Source: Eriocheir sinensis (lineage: Eukaryota; Arthropoda; Malacostraca; Decapoda; Varunidae). Taken from it: a DNA stretch of 64,000 nt. The translations under genes were made by a program, and so were the position numbers. Below are positions 41,993-53,503 of the stretch, piece by piece. The DNA lies in assembly GCF_024679095.1 (NCBI RefSeq), contig NC_066509.1:22258479-22322478 (forward strand). The letters are read 5' to 3'. The first letter of the stretch is position 1; every line of letters begins with the position of its first letter. The notes beneath the pieces were generated by a model that ran no database searches, had not been told where the DNA came from, and was given only the letters and a program-made list of their open reading frames with translations.

Positions 41993-42197
41993 CTAATCAA
42001 CGGTAAACACCCTGTCAAACTCAAGCAGTATCCTCTGCATGAATTATCCTCCCCTAGACAAACTCTTTATGGAGTGCTTTATCACTCTGGGTCTTCACCA
42101 GTGGGTAAAAGGCCCGACATTTGTGTCCTCCGGCAACACCCTAGACATGGTCTTAACCAGCGAGAATGATAGGGTGGGTGATGTTGAGGTCTTGCCT
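41993..42197 (+). pseudogene. CR1/jockey-type LINE, endonuclease C-terminal part (left of transposon copy 2)
   Basis: Reads NYPPLDKLFMECFITLGLHQ, WVKGPTFVSSGNTLDMVLTS, ENDRVGDVEVLP, i.e. the end of the apurinic-type endonuclease. The frame resumes as NFPSCVHCPL after the transposon at 47311. It starts abruptly next to the L2-like 3' end. Confidence 0.8.
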
Positions 42198-42200
42198 AAC

Positions 42201-42722
42201 TAGAGTGGGAGCCCAGAGCATTTATTCATGTGAAAGACGGCAAAAGGTTCAACAATATTAATAATATCCTCGACCCTCATATATTACATTTCTGTATTGC
42301 TGCCGGGGTGTAGCCGGGGCTATGACCCCCAAATACCCCGTAGTAGGAGGGTGAAAAATGGCGGTTATTCATGTGAACTCCGGCAAGGTCAAAACTAGCA
42401 TACAATGGTGCACAGGACTCATCTGACGACTGAATGGAGAATAACAGTAATTTTGAGTGGGGCGTTGCCCCCGACAGCAAGATTCACTCCCAGAGCGAAA
42501 ATGACATTTAATTATGTGAAAAGCGGCAAGGCTGCAAATGGTCTCAATTAGTAGTTTGGAGTGTACTACATGCTAAATAAACAGTGACAGCTATTTTGGG
42601 TGGGGATGTGACCCCGACAGCAACCCGACCCCACTCCCGGGGAAAAATTGACATTTTTCATGTGACCAGTGCCAAGACTAGAAATGGTTTCCATGTGTTC
42701 TTAAAAGTCTCCTACACATTAA
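42201..42722 (+). repeat. Left terminal inverted repeat of transposon copy 2
   Basis: Pairs with 46635-47310 inverted. Identity is so high that the same 67-codon frame occurs on the outward-facing strand of each arm (42277-42480 minus, 47031-47234 plus). Modules contain 'ccccgacagcaacccgaccccactcccgggg'-type sequence. Confidence 0.93.
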
Positions 42723-42796
42723 ATTCACAGTGACATCAATTTTGGATGGGGATTTGACCGCAAAAGCAACCCTACGTCAAACCCGGGTAAAGAGCA

Positions 42797-42906
42797 TATA
42801 TTTATTCAAATGAAAACAATCAAGGGGAGAAATAGCTTAAAAAAAACAATGACAACTTTTGGATTTCCCCTTGATTGTGTCAGGGATATCAATTAGTAGC
42901 AGTGGC

Positions 42907-42986
<80 letters not shown>

Positions 42987-43038
42987 GTTGTGACTACCTC
43001 TGCTCCCGTGAGCAAGGAATGATGTTGTACAGGAAACC
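42797..43038. other. Small hairpin and (ATT)n tract before the transposon ORF
   Basis: 'acaatcaagggg' (about 42806) pairs with 'ccccttgattgt' (about 42867). An (ATT)n tract at 42908-42986 follows. In copy 1 the corresponding place codes for the N-terminal half of the protein, so a deletion is likely here. Confidence 0.8.
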
Positions 43039-45822
43039 ATGGTTAGAACACTTAAAGTTGCGAAAGAGATGAAACAAGACTATGCCACAGTTTCATATGA
43101 TTTGGCTGTTGCTTTGAAAGCATTTTCCATTCAAGCTCTCCAAGCCCCATTATTTGACAACCTGATAATTTTACTGGGGAATTTCCACCTAGAGATGGCT
43201 TTTTATGCAGGAATTGGAACATTTATTGCAGACTCTGGGATTGACTACTTATTAACTGAAGCTGGAATCCTGGCCACTGGATCTCTTGTAGGTTTTTTGA
43301 AAGGCAAGTTCTATAATCGCTGTACCAGGATCCATCAAATCATAGCAGCAGTTATGGAGCGAGCCTTGCTGGCCAATTTCAAGGAAACTGTGACAGAAGA
43401 AGAAGCCCTAACCTTGCAAGAAACTTTGTCTCATTCCTCTGATGATGTACAGAAAATGGAAGAAGTTGTTGATGTTCCTATCTTCAAAGACCTGCTGGTG
43501 AAGTATGAGCAATATCTGCAAAATGTCATGGATGGTCAACATGGTAGCACAGCAGCATACTGGGGGATTTATGTATACCTCATCAACAGAGTACACAGGG
43601 AACTGCAGAGAGCAGTGCGCACTAACAATGTCATGAGGTACATTCAAATCCTTCCCTATGTTATTGAGACCTTCTTTGCTCTAAATCGCCCAAATTATGC
43701 AAGATGGGGGTCTCTTTTCCTTTCAAAACTTCGACAGATGGACCCTAAAGCTTTGGATATTCTACAGGCAGGAGCCTTCTCTATCCGACGCACCAGTAAA
43801 TCCTACTCAAGATGTGCAGTTGATCTTACATTGGAGCAGACTGTTAACAAGGATGCTCCATCACCTATGAGAGGAATAACTGCTTTCAGAAACTCTGAGA
43901 GTGCCTTCAGAAGATGGTCCATTACTTTGACTCAGCGTGGTATGGCCTTATCAGAATTACGGCAACTTGTAGGCCTTCATTCGGGAGAACATCCAGCCAG
44001 TCAGTCACAGCCATGGAGAGTGAGGCGTGACAACAATGATATTGAAACCCTTGCCAGAGTCATTAATGATACCTGTAACCCATTTGCTACTCACTCACCA
44101 CATGAACTAGTCAATCTTGCAACAGGTAAAGAAGCAAAGGAAGAAACGAAAGTTTACCTTTTAAGTACACTGAAGCGTGGAGTAGACCTTCGACAGAAAT
44201 TTGAGACAGAGTGTGAAGCAGACAATTCAAGATTTCTGAAAACTGTAAAACGAGCAAAGGTGTTCAACTTTGCTACAGAAAACCAAAAGCCTCAATGTTC
44301 TGGCAAAGATAAAGCTAAGGCTAAAGCAGAAGAAGGGGTCAGAGATGTTTTTGCAAGAATTCTAGCACTGGAAAGTAAAACAAATGTCACATGTGACCTT
44401 CAACACATTTTAGCTTTTCCAATTACAGATGTGCCACTCTCCCTGGCTCATAGCGATGGAACTCCCAACAAGACAGACAAGGCATGTCTCACTAAATTAC
44501 TTGAGGGAAAACAGGACACAATTCTGACTGACATTAGTCTGCCTCCAGTCAGTGCAAGTGTGGTTGACGGTGGCTGCATTCTACATGAAACTCTACTTCG
44601 CCACAGCAAGTCAACCTATGGAACTATGGCAAGGGATTTGCTTGTCAAAGTATGCTCCTTTAGAGGGGAAGAAATTCACCTTGTGCTTGATAAGTATGTG
44701 TCCCCTTCAATTAAAGATCAGGAAAGGAAATCCCGGGGTCGAGGTAATCAACCCACATTTGTTATCAGTGGACCAGATCAAGCACAGCGGCATACTGGAA
44801 TAGATCTCCTGAAGAACAGCGCATTTAAAGAAGAATTTGCACACTTTATTGTCCAAGAATGGAGGAAGCCACATTATGGACCAATTTTGGGAAGGAAAAT
44901 TTTGTACGTGTCACATGGTGGTGAATGCTCAAGGTTCATGTTCACTGAGACAGAGGATGGTAACCAGATTCAAGTTGATGAACCAAGTCACCTACAGGGT
45001 CAGCATGAAGAAGCCGACACTCTCATTGCTTTTCATGTGAGGACGATTCACAAGGGGGCCATTATGGTAAGGTCGTCTGACACCGATGTGTTGGTTATCC
45101 TTATTGGTCTTGTAGGACGATCAGATTGCAGGTCTTTGATAATGGACTATGGTTCAGGTAATCATCGCCGTTACATCAATGTTTCTTTTATTGCTGGTCG
45201 ACTTGAAGAAAAGCGCTGTGGCATGAGCGAGGCTCTCATAGGATTTCACGCTCTTACTGGATGCGATTTTACATCAGCTTTCAACAGACTGGGAAAGGTA
45301 AAACCATTTAAGCGATTGGAAGCAATTACTGCAGAACTTCATGTAAAAGCCATGCGTTCCCTGACATCCGAAGTAGACATGATCGCTGTGACTTGCTATG
45401 TGTGTGCACTGTATGGTTTTAACACTTCAGACATTAATGAAGCAAGGTACAAGGCTTTCATGCATATGTGCGGGGGAAAGGAAGCAAATCCACTGGCGAG
45501 GATGAAGAAGATTAACTGTGCTTCCCTTCCTCCATGCTATGAAACACTTAGTCATCATATCAAGAGAGCAAATTTTGTGGCTAAAATGTGGAAAAAAGCT
45601 GATGAAGTTAATCCTACTGGTGGGGAGAGTCCAGTCAACTATGGCTGGATGAAAACTGAGAATGGTCTCCAGCCTGTATGGTTCACGGGAAATCCTGTCC
45701 CCAGCAATATAACTAAAGCTGACAGTGGGGAGGATGGGGTCCAAATCATGGCTGACGAGGATCAGGATTCAGACAGTGTATGGAGTGAGGATAGTGATAA
45801 CGGCGAGGAAGAAGACAAATAA
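43039..45822 (+). CDS. Intact 927-residue transposon protein with FEN1/XPG-like nuclease domain
   Basis: A single open frame from an ATG in strong Kozak context (A at -3, G at +4; in-frame stop about 30 bp upstream) to TAA 45820-45822. Residues 40-60 hold IILLGNFHLEMAFYAGIG and residues about 150-175 YLQNVMDGQHGSTAAYW. CAVDLTLEQTVN lies near 260, followed by a helical middle. The C-terminal half carries SVVDGGC (D near 508), HLVLDKYVSPSIKD, QHEEADT (655-661), SSDTDV (679-684) and TGCDFTSAFNRLGKVKPF (from 740), matching the acidic-residue order of FEN1/XPG nucleases. The last 30 residues are acidic. The likely role is DNA cleavage in transposition, acting in the nucleus. It lacks the zinc-finger-like and DNFD regions seen in copy 1. 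An AATAAA lies about 85 bp after the stop. It could be a truncated transposase, or a stand-alone product if those regions are supplied by another copy. Confidence 0.85.
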   Translation: MVRTLKVAKEMKQDYATVSYDLAVALKAFSIQALQAPLFDNLIILLGNFHLEMAFYAGIGTFIADSGIDYLLTEAGILATGSLVGFLKGKFYNRCTRIHQIIAAVMERALLANFKETVTEEEALTLQETLSHSSDDVQKMEEVVDVPIFKDLLVKYEQYLQNVMDGQHGSTAAYWGIYVYLINRVHRELQRAVRTNNVMRYIQILPYVIETFFALNRPNYARWGSLFLSKLRQMDPKALDILQAGAFSIRRTSKSYSRCAVDLTLEQTVNKDAPSPMRGITAFRNSESAFRRWSITLTQRGMALSELRQLVGLHSGEHPASQSQPWRVRRDNNDIETLARVINDTCNPFATHSPHELVNLATGKEAKEETKVYLLSTLKRGVDLRQKFETECEADNSRFLKTVKRAKVFNFATENQKPQCSGKDKAKAKAEEGVRDVFARILALESKTNVTCDLQHILAFPITDVPLSLAHSDGTPNKTDKACLTKLLEGKQDTILTDISLPPVSASVVDGGCILHETLLRHSKSTYGTMARDLLVKVCSFRGEEIHLVLDKYVSPSIKDQERKSRGRGNQPTFVISGPDQAQRHTGIDLLKNSAFKEEFAHFIVQEWRKPHYGPILGRKILYVSHGGECSRFMFTETEDGNQIQVDEPSHLQGQHEEADTLIAFHVRTIHKGAIMVRSSDTDVLVILIGLVGRSDCRSLIMDYGSGNHRRYINVSFIAGRLEEKRCGMSEALIGFHALTGCDFTSAFNRLGKVKPFKRLEAITAELHVKAMRSLTSEVDMIAVTCYVCALYGFNTSDINEARYKAFMHMCGGKEANPLARMKKINCASLPPCYETLSHHIKRANFVAKMWKKADEVNPTGGESPVNYGWMKTENGLQPVWFTGNPVPSNITKADSGEDGVQIMADEDQDSDSVWSEDSDNGEEEDK

Positions 45823-46634
45823 TGTGATATTTCCCTTCCTACTATACCTAAATTATTTTCAGCTGATGTAATTCTAGGTCACTTCAGCTAATTTTTCAGA
45901 ATGTAATAAAATAACATAGAACTACAATGGGTCTGCACCATAAGAGCAACAGGTTTAGATCATTATACATTCATTTCAAAATGTTCATAACAGCTGATTA
46001 AACAGGGAAAAAAATATTCAAATCTATTGTCAGCTGTAAGCAACTTAGGTCTGATACATCTTGAAATGCTTGAGACACATAAAATATGACTGTGTATGTG
46101 ATAATCCTCTAGCTTCTGATAATGTTATTAGTTAAGTATGTGCGTGGCTAATGTATTCAGTATTGTATTTGTTTTCGCAAGTTTGTGTTTTTTTTCTTTT
46201 AAGTAAGTAAAGACATTTGCTTTTTGAATTAAACTATTTAAAGTATTGTTCAGTTTCTTGATCTTCATAAATTTTAAAATCAGTAATCCAGATAAGTAAG
46301 GTACAATTGAAGCTTATCATTTAGGAATGCATTGCTGAATTTTTTTTCAATAAACATTATCATTCTTAAGATTAATGTTTTCTTATTTGTATAGTACACC
46401 TGTTTATATTATTATATTTGATTTTCACTTAATAATAAACGATTTTCACTTCATTATATCTCTTCTCTTGACTGATCTTCATGGGTTAGTGCTGCATCCA
46501 AAATGTCTGGCACTGCTCATTTAGTGTAAAAGGGACTATGTAACCTTGTTACTTTACATGCATTCATATGACATTTCTACCCCTGGGGTTGCTCCTGGGT
46601 TTCAGAGGTCCAAACAAATTTGCTTTTATTATGA
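45823..46634. other. AT-rich 3' region of transposon copy 2
   Basis: No ORF. AATAAA-type polyadenylation signals occur near 45905 and again between 46340 and 46440. Confidence 0.6.
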
Positions 46635-47310
46635 ACTCAGTGTGTAGGAGACTTTTAAGAACACATGGAAACCATTTCTAGTCTTGGCACTGGTCACATG
46701 AAAAATGTCAATTTTTCCCCGGGAGTGGGGTCGGGTTGGGTTGCTGTCGGGGTCAAAGCCCCACCCAAAATGGCTGCTATTGTTCATTTAGTGTGTAGGG
46801 CACTCCAAACGACTAATTGAGACCATTTGCAGCCCTGCCGCTTTTCACATGAAAAAATATCATTTTGGCCCCGGGAGTGGGGTCGGGTTGCTGTCGGGGT
46901 CAAATCCCCACTCAAAATAGCTGTCACTGTTTATTTAGCATGTAGTACACTCCAAACTACTAATTGAGACCATTTGCAGCCTTGCCGCTTTTCACATAAT
47001 TAAATGTCATTTTCGCTCTGGGAGTGAATCTTGCTGTCGGGGGCAACGCCCCACTCAAAATTACTGTTATTCTCCATTCAGTCGTCAGATGAGTCCTGCG
47101 CACCATTGTATGCTAGTTTTGACCTTGCCGGAGTTCACATGAATAACCGCCATTTTTCACCCTCCTACTACGGGGTATTTGGGGGTCATAGCCCCGGCTA
47201 CACCCCGGCAGCAATACAGAAATGTAATATATGAGGGTCCAGCATATTATTAATATTGTTGAACCTTTTGCCGTCTTTCACATGAATAAATGCTCTGGGC
47301 TCCCGGTCTA
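46635..47310 (-). repeat. Right terminal inverted repeat of transposon copy 2, with one extra module
   Basis: Modules of 147-152 bp recur ('gggagtgggg' at 46721 and 46873, 'gggagtgaatc' at 47020). The right arm has one module more than the left, so it is about 154 bp longer. Confidence 0.92.
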
Positions 47311-49850
47311 AACTTTCCCAGCTGTGTCCATTGTCCCTTAATTCAACAGTACTACTTTGAAAATAGTGTTGAGGTCAGTCTTGTCCATCATGTTAAGTAC
47401 TCCTGGAATAGAGGTAAATATAACAAGATAAATGAGTATCGGCAACACCCTAGACTTGGTCTTAACCAGCGAGAATGATAGAGTGGGTGATGTTGAGGTC
47501 TTGCCTAACTTTCCCAGCTGTGTCCATTGTCCCTTAATTCTACAGTACTACTTTGAAAATAGTGTTGAGGTCAGTCTTGTCCATCATGTTAAGTACTCCT
47601 GGCATAGAGGTAAATATAACAAGATAAATGAGTCTCTACAAGATACTGATTGGGATTTTGAATTTTATGACATATCTGTAGATGCTATGCTTTCAAGACT
47701 AAAGTTTATTCTTACAAACCTTATTGCTTAGGATGTTCCAGTCTCTCAAGATCGCCCCCGCCAGTTCCGTCAACACCCTCCCAACTCCCTAAAGACTACC
47801 AGGAAAAATGCCTGGTTGGCTTATAAGCTTAATAGATCAACCTATGGCAGACACTCCCAGCAGGCTGTTCTTGCCCTGGAGCAATTTAATGGGGTAAACC
47901 AGAGCTTCCGTAATTATTATGTTGCCCAACAAATAGCTTATGAGAGATCCCTCATTCATAAGATAAAGGAATCACCCAAACTATTAAAGGAATCACCCAA
48001 ACTATTACACCAATACATAAGGAGCAAAAAGATTGGTGTACCATCAATGGGTCCACTTAAGCTAGACAATGGAGAATTGACTGCGGACTGTGGTGCAATG
48101 GCTGAGATATTTGCCTCTAGTTTCAGTCTAGTGTAGGCCACCCAGGATCCAAGTACTCCCTTTCCCCATCAACGTTCACTTGCAACCATTGATAATGTGA
48201 CTATATCTCTAGAGGAAGTTAGGATGAGACCTGCTTCACTGGATGTCAATTCAAGCATGGGCCCTGATTGTCTACATCCTTGTCTCCTTAAGTTTTGTCC
48301 CGATCTGGCTACCCCTCTTCAATTAATTTTCAAGCAGTCCCTACTCCAGGGTAGGTTGCCTGTTGAGTGGAAGAAATCCAACATTGTGCCCATATTTAAG
48401 AAGGGATCTAGACATATTCCTCTCAATTATAGGCCAATTAGCCTTACTTCAGTATGTTGTAAGACTTTAGAAAGGATTATAGCTAAAGACCTATATGAGT
48501 TCATAGAAGTTACCCAGATCTTGTCTGCTGACCAGTTTGGGTTCCGTCGTGGAAGAACTGTCGACGATCAGCTCCTACTGGTATAACATGATGTAACCTC
48601 TTGGCTTGACCTGGGTGCTGTCGTTGATGTTGTCTTGTTTGACTTTAGCAAGGCCTTTGATGTTGTTTGTCACACCATTCTTATAGACAAACTAAGATAT
48701 GTGGGTGTGGGTGGTCGGCTGCTTGACTGGATCTCTGACTTTCTGACGGGCAGAATCATGCAAGTGTCAATATCGGGTGCCTCTAGCTCATCTAGCCTGA
48801 TCCGTAGTGGAGTTCCACAAGGTTATGTACTGGGCCCAATCCTGTTCCTTATATATGTCAACCACCTACCTTCACATGTTAAATCTGAGTGTAAATTATT
48901 TGCGGACGACTTCAAGCTGTATATGAAGATACGGCACAATGCCACTTAACCTTTGGCTGAAGATCTCAGTTCTCTCCAAAGAGATATTAATAGTGTCTCC
49001 AGTGTGGCTAGCTCGTGGGGGCTAAACATTAACCCATCCTAGTGTGTAGTGCTACGATGCCAGCGTGGCTCTACTGACTGGACAGCTGTGGGCTCTCTTC
49101 GGCGCTACCACCTGGATAACTCTGATCTGTCCTTGGCTGACACCCATAGAGACCTGGGAGTTCTAGTCGACAACACCCTCAAGTTTCATGCACATATAAG
49201 AACAACAGTTAATAAAGCTGCAGGATTAGCCAATATCATTCTCATATCTACTCTCTGTCGCTCCAGTAACTTTATGTTAGCCATCCTCAAGTCACACATA
49301 AAACCTTTACTAGAGTTTGGGTCAACAGTTTGGAACACTGGATACCTGGGTGACCTGCGGCTGTTGGAGTCAGTGCAGCGCCGCTGGACCAAGCACATAG
49401 ATGGCCTGGCTGAACTAAGTTATGCTGATCGTCTCAAGGCTCTTAACCTATACTCTGAACAAGGCAGATTTTTGAGAGCAGACCTCATTAAATGTTGGAA
49501 AATCTTTCATAATCAGTGTGCCATTTCTCCATCTGATCTATTTACTATCTCCCCGGTCACTACTACCAGAGGCCACAGATTAAAATTAGCCAAACCACAC
49601 ACCTCCACTGAGTGTAGACGCAGATTCTTCAGTGTTAGGTGCATTGATCACTGGAACTCCCTCCCAGACAGCGTTGTTAGCGCTGGCACAATCCAGGCAT
49701 TTAAACGGGGCCTTCACCTCTCCCTTGAACAATCACTGTTCTCATACACGGAATAATTACCTGCCTCTGTCAAAACTCATCCCATTATTAACATTGTTCT
49801 GTAACAAACTCATATCTATACACCTTGCTTAACACCTAGCTGCACATGGC
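47311..49850 (+). pseudogene. CR1/jockey-type LINE reverse transcriptase (right of transposon copy 2)
   Basis: After NFPSCVHCPL the protein reads AWLAYKLNRSTYGRHSQQA, SMGPDCLHPCLLKFCPDLAT, SNIVPIFKKGSRHIPLNYRP, ISLTSVCCKTLERIIAKDLY, FGFRRGRTVDDQLLLV, LFDFSKAFDVVCHTILIDKL, RSGVPQGYVLGPILFLIYVN, KLFADDFKLYMK (catalytic FADD) and the C-terminal HWNSLPDSVVSAGTIQAFKR. In-frame stops occur near 47728, 48133, 48584, 48948 and 49039, so it is dead. Small direct repeats inside include 'ggaatcacccaaactatta' in tandem at 47968 and 47987. Confidence 0.9.
47440..47635 (+). repeat. 196-bp tandem duplication of LINE sequence (empty-site copy)
   Basis: Repeats the LINE segment that is split as 42131-42200 plus 47314-47439 by the transposon, with about four base differences. 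This copy keeps the uninterrupted 'gcctaactttcccag'. Confidence 0.92.
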
Positions 49851-49950
49851 ACACAATTCCGCCCATTATTTTTGTACAAATCATAACGTCCTTAATTGAA
49901 CTGATGGGCTGGCGTGCCAGCAGTTGCGGGCTATCCTACTACGTATCACC

Positions 49951-51130
49951 GATATGTGAACCATGACAGTAAGTTGGGGTAGCCAACCAGGTGAGTGTCT
50001 CCTTATTCTTTGCCAGCAACACTGTATCATCAGCAAACAGTCCTGCCAGCCACCAATGACTCCTCCGTACCTCTCACTTTCAGCCTTGGACCAAGCTCCC
50101 CCAATCTGGCTTTCATTTCTCTCATATAACTGTCCATGTACACTTTAAAAAGCCATGGTGACATCACACACCCATGTCTCACTCAACTCACCATTCACAG
50201 AGGCACTCGCATCCATATAGAAGGATTGAATTCCCTCCAGCAAACGCTCTCCCACACCATATATCCTTAGAACATCCCACAGCCCCCTCCTGTCAACCCT
50301 GTCATATGCCTTCTCTGGGTCCATGAAAGCAGCAAACAGCTTCCAATCCTTCTCTAGGTACTTTTTAGCTAACATTTTGAGTGCAAATATTTGGTCCACA
50401 CAACCCCTCCCCTTTCCTAAAACCCCTTGTTCATTGCCTACACTTTTCACAGTTATTTTCTTCATCCTCTCATTCAAAACCCTTCCACACACTTTTCCTG
50501 TCACACTGAGTAGACTTATTCCCCTGGAACTATTTTACAGTCACCTCTGTTTCATTTCCCTGTGTACAGCGGCACAACAACAGCCTTTCTCCATTCCTCC
50601 GGCACCTCACCCTGTTCCCATGCTGGGTTACATATCCATAACATCCATTCCACAACTACCCCTCCTCCATACTGCAGCATTTTTGCTGTTATGCCATCAG
50701 CTCCAGGGGCCTTTAATACTTTGAGCTTCTTCATTGCCTCCTCTACCTCACCTCTCTGCACCTTCCCCTGTGGATCTGGCCGCCCCACATTGATCTTTAT
50801 TCCCACACTAGTCACTTCTGATCTCCCTCCCACACTCCCAATCATCACAAAGTGCTGCTTCCACACCTCTCCTCATTCCCTCTCACAGCACCCCGCCTCT
50901 CCTCTTCATGCTACAAATGTCACTCTTTTCCTCCCCCATTTCTCTTTTAACTTGTTTCCAGAAAAGTTTTTTTGTTCTGGTATTTGATGAACTTTTCCTG
51001 CCAAAATCCTGGTCCACTCTCCCTTTACTTTCCCTAACCAATCTTTTCACCACCATCTTACTCCCCCTGTACTTTCTCTCCCATCTCCCTCTCACCTCCT
51101 CCGTCACATTTCTCAAATATTTTCTTGTGG
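49951..51130 (-). pseudogene. RTE-type LINE reverse transcriptase (minus strand)
   Basis: Reading down from 51130: VKRLVRESKGRVDQDFGRK, GKVQRGEVEEAMKKLKVLKA, PGADGITAKMLQYGG, EVPEEWRKAVVVPLYTGK, GKVCGRVLNERMKKITVKSV, NEQGVLGKGRGCVDQIFALK, AFMDPEKAYDRVDRRGLWDV and YMDASASVNGELSETW. These are the RTE-style RT blocks (DQIF, EKAYDRVDR). The frame is broken near 50510 and 50870 and stops before the YADD block. It continues upstream in 52303-52978 across a solo LTR. Confidence 0.85.
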
Positions 51131-52302
51131 TGTAGTGCCCCCAAAACGAGCAAATAACTTCTGGACATTAATTTTCCTCTACAAACCTAGCGAGAAAGGT
51201 TCGAACCGTCGTCGGAGGATATAACCTTCCCTGCATAATTATTAGTCAGGGTAACTGGCGATCAGCGGCACGCACTCCCCCTCTCTATTCTCCCTTCACG
51301 AGGTAACCCCCGCCTCCACCGCGCTGGGCGAGGTTAGTCATCTGATACCCTTCGCCCTGCTCACAGGTAGGCGCTGTTCTCCCTGGGTATAACTTCCCAG
51401 TTAAAATTACAGTGTTCACATGATTTATAAGTGTTACGACAGGTAGTCATCTGATATCCTTCGCCCTGCTCACAGCTAACAGTGGGTGCCCACGGCACCC
51501 TTGCCGTCCCGGTGAATGGAGCAGCCAGCCCAGGAGCCATGAGACATCACCTCGCCGGCAGATAAGTCATCCCTCAATGCCTGTAACCACCTCCTCCTCA
51601 GTCATATTGGGAAGCCCCTTTTAATTTTTTTCCCCAACACACACACTAGTTAGGATGGGTGTCAAATCGTTGTGTTTGTGAGGGGTTTAGCGATCTCTCC
51701 CCCCCGTCGTGGCCTCTGTGACGCATCAAGATACGTATGGAAAAGTGCTGATGTGAGTGTCGCTAGGCGAGCTTCGTGACTGGTAGGAGGAAGGGGAGTG
51801 TTGCCGTCGCCTATATATTCATAAATGTTTTTCCCTCCCTTTTCTTTGTATGTATTGCGTTATCTTGTAATATTGGTAATAACAGAATAATGACAGGGTT
51901 GTCACTATAGAGGCTGTCCTGTCGCCGTTACAGGATAGGTTGAGGGTTAAATCGTCTTCTTCCCCCCCCCCCCCCTTCAAGGGGTGGCAGATTATTTATA
52001 AATACCCAGTGTCCTAATAAACCGAGACCATATAATGTAACTCTGTTTCCTCCCTACCCTACCTTATATTCCATGTTAATCACTTGTAGGAGTAACCCTT
52101 ACTCCCTCCTCCTTCGTGTCATAACACGCTACCAAAATTTTTTTTTCTCTTCATTGACACAGACACGAGGAGAGAGTAGGGTTGTCAGAGTAATTTAACG
52201 TTCTCTTGATTGTCTTACTCCATTCCACACCGCGAATTGGTTTCACGGTTATTTTTTTTTATTGTTTTTTGTTTTGTTTTCTTGTGAAACGCCACACACT
52301 CA
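51131..52302. mobile_element. Probable solo LTR (1172 bp)
   Basis: Begins TGTAGTGCCCCCAAAACGAG and ends ACACACTCA, with GTGG on both sides (51127-51130, 52303-52306). It interrupts an RTE-type LINE. It has no ORF, a TATA-like 'cctatatattcataaa' near 51809 and 'cctaataaaccg' (AATAAA) at about 52013, as expected for an LTR on the plus strand. A phrase 'tcatctgata(c/t)ccttcgccctgctcacag' is repeated inside (about 51339 and 51445). No partner LTR or internal gag-pol is present in the window. Confidence 0.6.
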
Positions 52303-53375
<1,073 letters not shown>

Positions 53376-53503
53376 CCCCTATCTTCCCTGTCATCCACAC
53401 CATCCTGGCACCACACCACCCATGCCTGTGATGATAGGAGTATAAAGAAAAATTGTCTTCTGATATGAATAGTCCACTGCAAAATAAAGGTCTTTCCTAG
53501 CAT

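Larger units (their letters stand above)
42201..47310 (+). mobile_element. DNA transposon, 5.11 kb, FEN/XPG-nuclease type (Academ-like), copy 2
   Basis: Left end TAGAGTGGGAGCCCAGAGCA; right end, read inward, TAGACCGGGAGCCCAGAGCA. A 3-bp duplication AAC flanks it (42198-42200, 47311-47313). An empty-site paralogue in the tandem LINE duplication at about 47505-47520 ('gcctaactttcccag') proves the boundaries. Long inverted repeats with tandem modules of about 150 bp flank one plus-strand gene of 927 codons related to copy 1. The two copies are too diverged in repeats and protein to be the same family but share ends, target-duplication size and protein architecture. Confidence 0.9.

Noticed and set aside
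42277..42480. 67-codon ORF identical to 47031-47234, as a duplicated small gene
   Set aside because: It lies inside the inverted repeats, and the match reflects repeat identity, not coding selection.
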